Source: Heterotrichella gracilis (taxonomy: Eukaryota > Sar > Xanthophyceae > Tribonematales > Xanthonemataceae). Taken from it: DNA of 49,899 bases. Below, piece by piece: positions 25,440 through 38,599 of the stretch (positions are counted from its first letter, which is position 1; each line of letters starts with the position of its first letter). The stretch lies in the NCBI GenBank assembly GCA_032358255.1, contig JAULBX010026308.1, forward strand, positions 1-49,899, read 5' to 3'. The notes beneath the pieces are model-generated. The model was not told the origin of the DNA. It saw only the letters and a list, made by a program, of their open reading frames with translations, and ran no database searches. Both the position numbers and the translations under genes were made by a program.

Positions 25440-26214
25440 CGGCCTGCAATCCTTTGAGTAAGTGAATGCCCACCAGCAGCACGCGTCCTGGAAGTGTTAC
25501 GGAGATGGATTGGACGAGCACGGGCGTCGGAAGCTGGATTGTGTGCATCGTTTGGTGTCAACACCAGTTATGATCCACTTGATAGCGTACCAGCTGCAAG
25601 TCCCACTAAATAGGGAGCACCAAGGCAAGTGGTTTCTCTGCCTTTTTGGAGAGTTCCTTCGAAGAACGGCGTTGCATGCATGCAAAAACGCCCAGATCTG
25701 GTTCCCACTGTCTAGGGTTTGTAAGGTGCACACAAACCCTTGAGAAAGGCCGCGGCCCGCAATGGACACCCCATTTTTATTTAATCCATTACCTCCCATG
25801 GGGCGATCTGACTGGCTGATCGCCTTCACGTTTCGCCCGCCTGTCTTGTCACCCGAGAAGATACTTGAGCTGCAGAAAGCTTCCTCCTCGCCACCTATTT
25901 TGATGATGATGCAGTGAGCATCTTTGCGGTTTGGTTGTTTCAATAGTTGGAAGGAATATTGTGTTTAGCTGCAAGGTGAAGGTCAGCGTTTTGCTGCCTG
26001 TGACTGACCGCTATCCCCACATTCCAAGGGGGCGTTTGTTTGGTATCTCGACACTTTTGTACCCGTTTCTGCTGCCTCTCGGTAGCCTCTCGCGGTGCGA
26101 AAGAACCCAGTTTATTCTTCTCAACGACATCTCAGGCTTTTGTTTTGCGTTTGTGCAAAGCCTCAGCCGAGCCAGCTATCTCAACGGCAGCTTCATTAAC
26201 CCTCACTGCTCGCT
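25440..26214. promoter_or_regulatory. shared divergent promoter region of SKI2 and the PNRC-like gene
   Basis: The two start codons lie head to head 775 bases apart with no credible gene between them. Both 5' untranslated regions and promoters must fall here. No specific element was identified. Confidence 0.5.
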
Positions 26215-27187
26215 ATGGCCACTCTAGTTGCAAGCCCAGCACCGATGAACCTGGTGAGTGGTGTCACTGAACGTGTTACGCTTTGCAAGGGGTTGTTTTC
26301 CAGCCCTTTGCCCCCTTTCCCCCTCTCTGTGACGTGGAATGCCTGCGAGTGACACGCTTGACGGGTACAAACGCCTTTTCGTCGTCTTTTGCAGGATCTT
26401 ATGCACAGCGGCAAGTTCGCCGGGGACGAGGAGGGCTTGGTCGACCGCCTGATCGCCAGCTGTGAGGCGAAGCTGGAGAAACCCCAGCTTCCTGGTTTTG
26501 GCCGCGACCTTGTCCCGTACTTTTCTGCTGCTGACCTGGAGGACTGCCTTTCACCGCCAAAATCCACCAAGGCTGACCCATCTCACAAAAGGTACCGACT
26601 GGGTTGGGGAACTGACACGTTTTGCACTGTATCTTAGTTTTCCCAACTGCCAGTGCCGTCACCGTGGCGCTCAATGTGGCTGTTCATCCGTTGTCAGGCA
26701 CGCTTCACAGAAAAGCCCAGCAAGGACCGCACGCAAGACCGCGCGCAAGAGCATCGACCCTCGCGCTGTCAAAGCAAGTGGCGAGGGCGACAGCTCTGAC
26801 AGCTCTGGAAAGTCAAGGGGCCGCAGCAACACCGCCAAGCTGACAAACCCAGTGAGTGTGCCCCTTCCCCGTGCCCCGAGTTCCGCCATCCCCAAGAAGG
26901 CTGCCTCTCCCCAGTCCCCTCCCAGCTCAAACCTCTTGAAGGCAGACACCAAGAGCTGGGCTGGCCCTGGCTTCTGCAACTCGCCCACCCCGGACTGCCT
27001 TCCTCTCCCCACCGGCACCCTCCTCAAGCCCGAAGGCCCTATCGCTGGAGGGTTTGCCAACGAGGCTACCAGTGCGCTGCGCAGCCTGCTCAGCCTTCAG
27101 GACAGTGCTGTGCAGCATCTCTCTGCTGCCCAGATGACCGAAGACCTGAAGCGCAGGCTGCAACTGTCGCACTCCGTGCGTGCTTGA
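26215..27187 (+). CDS. small disordered protein with a PNRC/EDC1-type decapping-activator motif
   Basis: Three exons, 26215-26253, 26395-26591 and 26698-27187, join in phase to give 241 residues. The protein is Ser/Pro/Lys-rich and appears largely disordered. A basic stretch (RTARKTARKS, residues 88-97) may be a nuclear signal. Residues 166-183 read WAGPGFCNSPTPDCLPLP, fitting the pattern [W/Y]AGxxFxxxPxPxxLPxP of PNRC1/2, yeast Edc1/2 and plant relatives. In those proteins this segment binds the EVH1 domain of DCP1 and stimulates DCP2 decapping (family knowledge). The C-terminus (EATSALRSLLSL...QMTEDLKRRLQL) looks helical. Its divergent neighbour is SKI2, which also acts in mRNA decay. A TGTAA near 28266 would imply a 3' untranslated region of about 1 kb. 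Motif assignment is confident; function is inferred. Confidence 0.75.
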
Positions 27188-29461
27188 TTGTATCAAGCTC
27201 CAACCCCTTCCTGTTTTCAACAATAGCATAGACAGGCGAGGCTCTTTGTTTCCAGCATTTGCAGCACGTATTTACACACCACCTGTATTTTAAAAACTTG
27301 CAGGCACACAGCGTCTTTAAAAAGCTGCTGTCCTGTACGTGCATAGTGCTTTTGTACCGTACTTGTGCTCCCTTTGCTATGGTTTTATTTGCTTGGGGGG
27401 GGCCCTACAGCAACAGTGCGTCCTTTTCAAGTTGGTGTGTTAACCACTTCACTCCAGGCCACAAGCAAGGTTCTGCGCACTCGTATTAGTTAGGACCAGA
27501 ATTGCTCAGTTTTTTTTGCCGGTAGTTCTACGAAAGATAATGTGTACCACTCGCCGCGTTGCAGTAGCTTGCAAAACGTTCTCTTTCACGCAGACCTGTG
27601 TGGCACTTCACTGACGAATGTTTTTTGTTCAAATTGTTCGTCTCAGTGGACGTGGTCTAAGGCCTTGTTGCACACAAGTCAACCTATCGGTTGTCAGCCA
27701 AGTTCGTTGTGATTCAGAGTGTGTTGGCGCTGTGTCTCATTCTCCTTGTGGTTGAATAAAACAGCATAGAGGAGTCGGTGCTGTTATTGACGTAATTGCA
27801 AAACCAGTATTAACGTAATCATATTTTTCTAGACGGGTTTTGTGTTGTGGATTGCAAGGCTGCTTCCACAGGGGTTTCCTGCTTTTGGTATTGGGGGGAG
27901 TGTACCGACACGATACTGGTGTCAGTGTGTGCTATTTTTAAATCGCAAGTGCAGTGTTTTACGTTTATTAGGGCACAACTGGGGGGGTTACAAGGCAAGA
28001 GAAAAACCAAGAGGAAAAAATCCTGCAGGACTAGAGGAACGTCTGTTCCAACTGGTTTTGCTTTTCAAGTCACCTCTGCACCGTTAGCGGTGTGGCTTTA
28101 TGTGCAACATGCAGTGTAGAAAGACTGGTCATGGTTCAGTCCTGTTTTGGATTGGTCAGTGTGTGGCTGAAGGGATGTTTGCTATTTTGTGGAAGAGTTT
28201 GGCCTTGGCTTCAACCCTAGCATGGTCGTCGACAGTTTAGGAATATGAAAGGCAATGAGAAAGAATCTGTAAAGAGAAATAAAAAACCTGCGCTCACCCC
28301 TGGCCTGGAATATTCCAGCAATTGTCACAGTGATGGCCATCAACGTTCTTGCTGTGGTGGTGACTCAAGAGGGTGACACTGCTAAATGACACCTCGGTTG
28401 CCAACAGAGATGACTGGGACTGGCAAGTAGGAAGGTGTGATAGTCACTATGGGCAGTGCTCCAGTCTCACCCACAAGTTGCCCTACATTTTGGAGAAACC
28501 GAATTGCAATAAGTTTTACGTTTGAAGCGCGCTAAGGGCGCGGTGAGGGGGTGGCCACAGCCCCTGGACCAAGACGAGAAATAGCCACTCAGCCAGGTGG
28601 GTAGCTTGGCAGCAGTAGCTGCTACCAGCTGATCAAGTCGTGCGCTGCCCATCGCGCCAGCGGCATCAGGGGACCAGTGCCAACCATCCCACCCACGCTC
28701 AGGAGCAAAGCGCCGCCAGTCAAAAGGTCTACTGCCCTTTCTTGTAAAAGTGGTACCAATATTAGCTGCCACAAGTACTCAAGCTGCTCGTGTGTGGTAA
28801 GATTGCAGGCCAACATTTGTTGACTTTGGCACTGACCCTCCTGCAACGCCGCGCAGTGGATATTAGCAGGCGCTTCCCACCTTGTCTTGCGAGCGTAACT
28901 GAACAGCTGTGGACAAGCACCATTGGCGATGCATGACGCATTTGCACCAGCTGTGACAGTCCTTTTGAAACCTGGTCAACCAGGCTATGCAATGTAATAT
29001 TCAGGCCTGTGGTTTACTTCCTCAAGACCCAGATTTAGGCTTTAAAGCTTGAACGTGTTTGCTGCAGTAAGTGGGTAGCAAGTAGGTGAATTTAGAGTAG
29101 AATGACCCAGCCACTTTCCGAGCACTGTGCTGCGTGGCCCACAACTGGGTCCCCCTGCTGGCCAACACATGCATGCATTCAAACGACATGCATGCATGCG
29201 TTCAGCGCGGGTCTTGCTGTGACTGCCAGTGAACTATCCTAAACCCGCAGGGTGCACCCTGAAGATAGTACACTGTAGAGGTTCACCTCTCCTGTGTAAA
29301 AGATGTATGTCGTTTGCAAACACCCACCTACGTGATATTAACGATTGACGTCTTATTAGACTGGGTATTTGAACTCGGAGACACCAATCTTCCCCAGGAA
29401 GTTTGTCTGTTATAAGCTGTGTTGCCAGCTACTTGACAACCCGGCTTCTCAAAGTGCAGCC
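27188..29461. other. 2.3-kb stretch without a recognised gene
   Basis: The left half is probably a long T-rich 3' untranslated region of the PNRC-like gene. An AATAAA-like sequence occurs near 27755. From 28467 to 28772 the minus strand has an open frame of 101 codons with no recognised motif or splice partner. The right end holds the Ku80 promoter. No RNA gene was recognised. Confidence 0.4.
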
Positions 29462-32400
29462 ATGGCCAGAAACAAGGTAGGAACGTGGTCAGATATGGAG
29501 TTTTCGAAAACTCCTTGAGATTGACCATATGCATGCATGTTATGTGGTCCCCGTAAGCGAGACTCCCAAGCAACTGGTGTCTCGCTTGTAAGGTTGACAA
29601 TAAAGCTTTCTTTATTCATTGGGTTTCTTGGTGGGGTGAAAGGAGACAGTCATATTGGCCACTCTGTGATCCAGAACTGTTCAAACCCTTGGCAGTGCTG
29701 ACTATCCACAACCTGTGTCGATGCAACCTGTGTCTCCTTGTCAAGATAGTATGCATCATTCTATGCGACCATGTTGAAGCCCTAATATTGCAGGAGGTGA
29801 CGGTGGTGCTGCTGGACACCGGCCCCGAGATGGGGGAACTGCTGCCCTATGCTGCGCGTGCTGTGTTTGGCTTCATAGAGTCAAAGGTGGGCTGCTGTTC
29901 CTCACAGGTTGCATCGAAAGCTCTGCATCACGCCTGCTCTGTCGAGGTGTCTGCAACAACCACACAGGGTGTTGACTGTGTTGCTCACTACCGTCAGCAT
30001 GTCTTGCTGGGTTGTGCTGGCAACAGAAGACGACCCTGTATTGCACCCTTGACAATTTTTATTTTTTAGGGCACTAGAAGCGCCCCACTACAGCGTGCTG
30101 ATATGCTTGCAGGTTCCACGTCTAACCCCCTTGTGTCTCTTGTGCAGATGCTGCTGAAGCCCTCTCATGAGGTGGCACTGGTCCTGTATGGCACAAACGG
30201 TGGGTGTGCACCAGCAGCCACCACACAAATAACGTCAACCTTGGCACATGCCCGCATTGTTGATCCGTCTGGATCACAGCGCTGGGCATGGTTTTAACGT
30301 CAGCTGCATGAACGCTGTTTTAAGTTGTTACTGCGTTGCGAGTACACCAGTCCTGGTGGCGAAGCAATGCCCGGCTTCTTAACCATATACACCCCGTGGT
30401 CCCAGGCACACGTAATCCGCTCCACGACGAGTTTGCCGACCAGGGTGATCCCACACAGTACCGCAACATCACCATAGTGTCCCCCTTGGCGCCTCCGCAG
30501 CTGGAGGTGCTGGCAGTGCTCAGCGACCTGCAGCAGCCTGGGGAGGGGGAGAGGTGGGTGGTTGGGGTAGGCCGCTGAGAAATCAGTTGAAGAGGGGCAC
30601 ATGTGTGGTTGCAGGTTGTGCACGCAAAGTGGTGCATGGGGGTGCATGGCAACGATCATGCGCGCTGCATACTCGAGCCGTTGAGGCGCCTCCTTATATG
30701 CGCTCCACCTCCCGTGCCCTGCAGCGACTTCATCGACGCCCTTGTCATTGCTGTGGACCATCTGGCAAGGGCCATCCAGGACAGCCCTCTGCTTGAGAAC
30801 ACCAAAGTGTCCAAGCGTGTGGTCCTGGTTTCCAACTTCCTCCAGGCGCCCAAGGATGACCCCGAGGACGTGTTTGTGCCTCAGCTCATCGACAACATGG
30901 CCAAGCGGGGGGTCACACTGGATACCATCTCCGTTGACCTCAAGGCAGATGATGTCAAGTGAGGACGGGGTGGGGTGCTGCCACAATGCAATGATCACAG
31001 CATTTGGTATCGCGCTTTGAAATGGTTCAATTTGATGCATTTCTAGGGCTTATGGGCGCAATTGCTTTGTGTGCGCTCCTGTTGATGGCAGCACTGATGC
31101 CAGCTAAATCATCAGGGCTTTGAATGCTTAGAACAGCATTAACATGCACGCCCTGTCCGTTGGCCTCATGGCCCATGCCCACCAGGTTGTTGAGCCACTG
31201 CCCATCGCACACAGGTATGCCGATGGCAAGCGCAAGTGCGAGGATTTGCTGGCGCGCATTGAGCAGGACTTGCAACACCGCCGCGTGTCCATCAGCAAAC
31301 AACTGGACCTCCTTGGGGTGTTCAAGGCTAAGGAGTACAGCGCAAGCGCCTACTACTCGGGGCCTCTCACCATCTCCCCGCATATGAACATACCGGTCAA
31401 GGTGGCCATGGCATGCACCACTTGGGATTGTTGCAACGGCAACACGTGGTTGTTGAATAGTGTGGAAAGCCCTTTGTCTGATTTCGGTCGTTAAACCTTT
31501 GCGCTACGCATTACAACCCTGCGTTTGCTCAGTACCCATTACAGCCATGTGTTCCCTGGCCTACATGGATGTCATCCTTTGTTGCATCACCTTGTATATA
31601 GCTCACGTCTCCTTCCCTGCCCCCAGGTATCTAAGAAGACATCTGCCGAGCGCCTACCCTCCCTTGCTATGTACAGCACCTCCAGCAATGCCCCTGACGC
31701 CCTCCACACCGTGACGCGCGACACCGAATCCAAAGTTGCAAACAACCCAGAGAAGCTGGTATTACCAGAGGAGAGGATCAAGGCATACCGGGTGGGTGGG
31801 TGGCCCGGGAGTGTACAGGGGGATGGTGGTGATGGACAGTTCAGGGTGTGTGGTGAGAGGAAGTGTAAACGGTAGTGGCGGGGGGAAGTGGGCAGCAATC
31901 GACCACAGGCCAGTTGGACGGTGCATGATGGCAGTCGAAGCTGGCATCACTGCGCCTGCTCATTGCATGAGCACAATGCTGTGCCGGGTGTGTGGACATG
32001 CGAGTGCCAAGGACTCACGTGGGTGATTTTGTCTCCATGTCTACCGCTCCTAGAACTTGGCACTGACAACTCCCCCCGGGCCCCAATTGCCCTTCCAGTA
32101 TGGCAAGCAACTGGTCCCGCTGTCGTCCGATGACGAGGCGCTCCTGAAATACTCACCTGCGCGCTCGCTGGCACTGGTGGGGTTCGTGTCACGTGATGAG
32201 GTGCCTCGACACTGGTACATGAAGGTGAGCAAGGAAGGGGGAGCATTACGATACATGAACGGTTTCATTGGGGGGGAACAGGTGCATGTACGCGCACACC
32301 CAGCATGGCCAGCATGCGAGCACCGCCACCTTTGGCACAAGTGTGTCATGCCATGCAGTCTTCGCATATATACATCGTGCTGCCGCCCTCCCCCAATTCA

Positions 32401-35141
32401 AACTGATCTTCTACTCTGGCCTGGCGTTTGCCCGCAGGACACGTGGGCAATTGTCCCCAAGAAGGAGCACATCGAGGGCGCCTCGTGCGCACTGTCTGCG
32501 CTGGCGCGGGCCATGGACCGGCGGGGCCAAGTGGCGGTCATGCGATTTGTGGCAAGGGATAAAGCAGCGCCGCAGGTGGGGATGAAGGAGAGGGCGTGGG
32601 ATAGGGGAGGCATGATAATTCAGGGGAGTGCTTAATTTGTTGACCTTTGTGGTGCGAGCGGCTGAGGGTTGGTGTGTCATCTGTGGCCTGTTTGGATTGT
32701 ATCTAGTTCATTGTATGTCTATGGTGCACATGCAAAGGAAACCATCAGCCGCCCATGGAATTTTATGTTCAACATAAAATTCTTGGCAACTTGCCAAGAA
32801 GGCATAAGCAGGAATGCAGGCTCTGACAGCCATCCAGCTGTGGCCATATGGCATTGCAAACTCCTGCTTGTGTCCCGATGAAACTACCCCACTCACCATC
32901 CCCCCCCACACCCCCACCACAGCTGATGATTGCTGTGCCCCACCTGAGCCCCCCTGGCAGCACCTCACAGCCAGACTGCCTGCTCATGAATCAGCTGCCA
33001 TGGGCAGAGGACTTCAGAGAATTCCCATTCCCGTCAATGGATGCAAATGAAAAGGTGCCGCCCGGTCGTCCGGCCAGCCTGGTGCCACACCTGCATCCAG
33101 TGTGATTACACCATGTGCCGGAGGTTGGCATTCTGCATGCTTGATGCCCTTAACATGCATCAACTTTGCGGAGTGCATTTATTGCCTGACCACTGCCGCA
33201 TGGAAGGTTGCCCCAGGACCCAGTTAGGTGAAAGTGCACTACTAGCAACGTGCTTCCAATTTTCTGCCCAATTGACACACAGCCTGCGAATTTGAAATAG
33301 AGCATTGCCTTTTGCAACACTTCTGATGCCCCATCTCCACATCCTCCACCCCACCCATACCCTGCCACCATTCCCCCCTCCCCCCTCGCACAGCTCCTCC
33401 CCACCGTTGAACAAATGCGTGCTGCTAGCGAGCTGGTCAGCACCATGGACCTGGGGGAGGGTGGGGCAGAGCTGCTGCAGCCCGACACCACCGTCAACCC
33501 CGTGCTGCATAGGTTCTACCACTTCCTGGCTACAAAAGCGCTGGACCCCGAGGCATCGGTGAGGGGTATTTTTGGGGAAACGAGGAGGGGAGGGTGTTGG
33601 TGATGGGATGTGTGTGTGGACCCCACAGCTCGGGGTTGAGAATGGTACAGCATAGTGCATGTTGCATGGGGGGCGCCACCAGCTTGTTGCGAAACATCTG
33701 CTCGACCCTGGGAATCCGCAGGGAGCCACCCGTTGCCTATGGCCAATAAAATCATCTGATATCCTTATTCATGACCCTGCCCTCTTCCCCTGTGCAGGTG
33801 CCTGAGCAGGACCTCCTGGTTGAAAGCACATTCACACCCCGCCTGCCTGAGATGCCCGGGGCCGCGCATGCGCTGCAGCGCTTGGGGGAGGTGTTCAACA
33901 TGGTGGAGCCGGTGAAGGCTAAAGGGAAGGGACAGGATGGGGGGACTGAGGAGGGCAAGCGCTCAGGGTACGTGACAGGTGGCATCCGTTGATTGGTGCA
34001 TGGTAGATATAAGGAATATGCATGGTAGATATTAGGAGAATTGGCATCGCATGTTGCAGTGGGTGGCGCGCCATCAACCATACCTACATGAAGTTCAGAG
34101 CGCTGTTGCATGTGATTGGTGCAGATTGCTGCACAGGGACCGAACCAGGCCCAGATCTTGCATACACTGCCTGGGACCTCCGCACTGTGTCACATGGACT
34201 TGGGTTCTGCACTGACTGCTGGTGGTGGTTGCGATGCAGGCAGTGGGGGACGACTCCTGTGGTGCAGGTTGGTCAGACTGACCCTGTGGCTGACTTCACG
34301 GCAATGATGGCAACAGGTGAGGGGCTGGGGGAGGGTGTGTGGGTGACAGTTTGCGCGCGCAAGTGTGGACGCACTGCAGTGTGTCTGCATATGAAGAGCT
34401 GCATCCTGGCCTTGGATTTCGTTTGATCATTGTGGTAGGGCACCCATGCACACTGTTGCAACCCCTTAATTAATGGGCAGCGTGACGTGGTGCGTACAGC
34501 CAAACTGGTATGCGCCATGCATGTCGCTCACAAAGTCGTATGTGTGCTCCCCCCAAGGTGACATCGAGGTTGCTATGGCGAGCATGCAGCGCGCCATCAC
34601 CACCATGGTGGACAACTCCCGCCACGAGAGCCACTACCCACAGGCGCTGGCGTGCCTGGTGGCGCTGCGCAGCGGGGCCATGGAGCAAGGCAGGTAGGCG
34701 GGCACAGCTGCATGGGGCGTCATGTTGATTTACCTGCACACACTGTTTTGGGATGCCCGGCATATATTTTACTGGTTGCCCGCGAGGTCTGGCTGAGTTC
34801 GGCCTGTCCCATACATGGTGCACCCTTAAGGGTTCGACGTGGCTGGTGAGTCACCAGTGGTGACTGATGTGACACCATGTACAATGGCTGCATCCCATGC
34901 TAATGGCGTTCACGCTAATGTTAAGTGCCAATCTCCTAAGGTCAAACTCGATGCCTGCAGGTCTGCCAAGTTCAACGAATTCTTGCAAATTCTTCGTTCC
35001 ACTTACGCACATCACTCGGAACATCATGCCTGGTGGCGTGCAGCCTTAGCACAGGCCGGGCCAATCAGCGAGCAGGAGGCACCAGGCAGTGGAATGAGTG
35101 CACAGCTAGTTGTGGAGTTCCTTCAGCAGAGTGCTGGGTGA
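29462..35141 (+). CDS. KU80: Ku80 (XRCC5), DNA end-binding subunit of non-homologous end joining
   Basis: Ku80 pairs with Ku70 to form a ring on broken DNA ends and recruit ligase IV; it also acts at telomeres. Exon 1 is only five codons (29462-29476, MARNK) and joins exon 2 (29794-29886) in phase to give MARNKEVTVVLLDTGPEM. The vWA domain follows (RVVLVSNFLQAPKD, NMAKRGVTLDTISVDLKADD at 30720-30960). The beta-barrel core includes LVPLSSDDEALLKYSPARSL, LVGFVSRDEVPRHWYMK and LMIAVPHLSPPG, and the arm and helical C-terminal domain include QPDTTVNPVLHRFYHFLATK and HYPQALACLVALR (34560-34695). The last exon ends LVVEFLQQSAG. There is no acidic DNA-PKcs-binding tail as in vertebrates. Around 14 exons; internal borders are approximate. 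Confidence 0.92.
32758..32798. repeat. two adjoining perfect palindromes in a Ku80 intron
   Basis: Bases 32758-32782 form a palindrome with 12-bp arms around one central C. Bases 32782-32798 form another with 8-bp arms around one C. They share base 32782. Both have a one-base centre, like the 65-base palindrome at 8522. Confidence 0.9.
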
Positions 35142-35871
35142 GGGTAATGTCCACATGGTGGCCAGCTGTATTATACCATAATGGCGGCATCTGCGCGGAG
35201 CCTCCTTGAGAATGAGCTAAATAGGCAATTCGTCACATTTTCCCTTTAACAAATGGAGCACACAAAGGCGGATTTAAGAGCCACTGTCAAGTGCTGACTG
35301 CTGAGCGTGAAGGGTAGCTGGTACCAGCTTCAGCATTACCTTACTGATTTATAAGTAATTATGCTGCATATGCAACCAAACCTCAAGGCTATTGACACAG
35401 ATTCTTACACGTGCAATGTTACACTATGCTTAGTGACTAGCGAATGACGAACAAAATGTTCATGGAATCAATCATTCAATCTGACAACCGATGGAAGGAG
35501 GCCCAATGCCATTTCTTGAAAGATAAACAGGTGGCTCAATGTGATATTTGGGCATTTCCTGTCATTTACCCACAACCCACCCTACGGCGTGTCATTTGAG
35601 GAGTTTCCGAGACTTGTAAGTGGCTGCTTGCCATTAGAAAGCTACTAATGACCACCCATGCCATCTCCCATTCCCTTGCATTAAAGTCGCTGTCCTGGCC
35701 AAATCCCTTCCTCCGATTAAAAGCACAAGTGCCCACATGCAGCATGCAATTGCAGCAGGTGATCCACAGCACACAGCTACACATTGCTGGTATCGTCCGA
35801 GTATAACGCCCTGCCACCGACACTGGTCTGCGCTACCATGCCACAACGGCAGCACCAGGCCTCTAGGGCCT
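35142..35871. other. convergent 3' region between Ku80 and RPT3
   Basis: About 730 bases that hold the 3' untranslated regions of two converging genes. Minus-strand TGTAA motifs near 35404 and 35420 are possible but distant RPT3 poly(A) signals. Nothing else was recognised. Confidence 0.4.
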
Positions 35872-37847
<1,976 letters not shown>

Positions 37848-38599
37848 GGTTGCTTTGCAAACGCTCACTCCAACGGTCCAAGGGTCACCACCAATGGGAT
37901 GAGAGGGCTCTGCGACCCAACTGTGAACCGCCCAACGCTATTGTGCTCTTACAAAAGAAAGACTTTTGGACACAAAGAGGACCAATACACTGGCGAACCA
38001 CTGTGCACCAACTCAGCGGTGCCAGAACACGGGCAGTGATGTGATGTGCACTGTGGGGTCGAGAGTTGCTGCCCACCTCTGCGCTGCAAAATACAACTAC
38101 AGGAAAGCCCAATACAGTAGGAGAAGTACTGCAAGAGGAGTTGTAGTTCGCGGTTGCAGTTCCTGCAACCTCTTATCCAACCGAAGTCAAAAACCTGGCA
38201 CTGGGTCCACTCTATCGAAAGTGGGACCCCCGTGCTATTTATAGGGCATTAGTAAATGCTTGACTGATATTTTGGTTAATATAGGTTTGTGAGACAGACA
38301 GTGCAGCATATTGGTCGATGAGCGACCTGCAGTAGTTAAATCGTGAACCAGGTAGTTGCTGCGTACAGTCGAAATGGATGAACTGAGGCACACGGGCACA
38401 TGGGCTGGCCCGGGGTCAGGAAGTCACGAGCCTGTAGGTCTATGAGTCAGTCAAACACGTTGTAGCTGCACAAGTATAAGCTTGGGGAGAAGGTTTTCAG
38501 CGGACCAGCAAGAACCGGGAGCGCATCGACAAGCCTGATTTGCGATGGCAGCTGACAAGTGATTCCAGTCCTATTTCCACTTAGGATTCTTGCGAGAAA
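37848..38599. promoter_or_regulatory. divergent promoter region of RPT3 and the AMBRA1-like gene
   Basis: About 750 bases between two start codons that point apart. No gene or recognised regulatory motif was seen; the fungal proteasome element GGTGGCAAA was not noticed here. Confidence 0.4.

Noticed and set aside
29328..29600. 90-codon minus-strand frame over Ku80 exon 1
   Set aside because: No conserved motif, and the plus strand here gives an in-phase Ku80 start.
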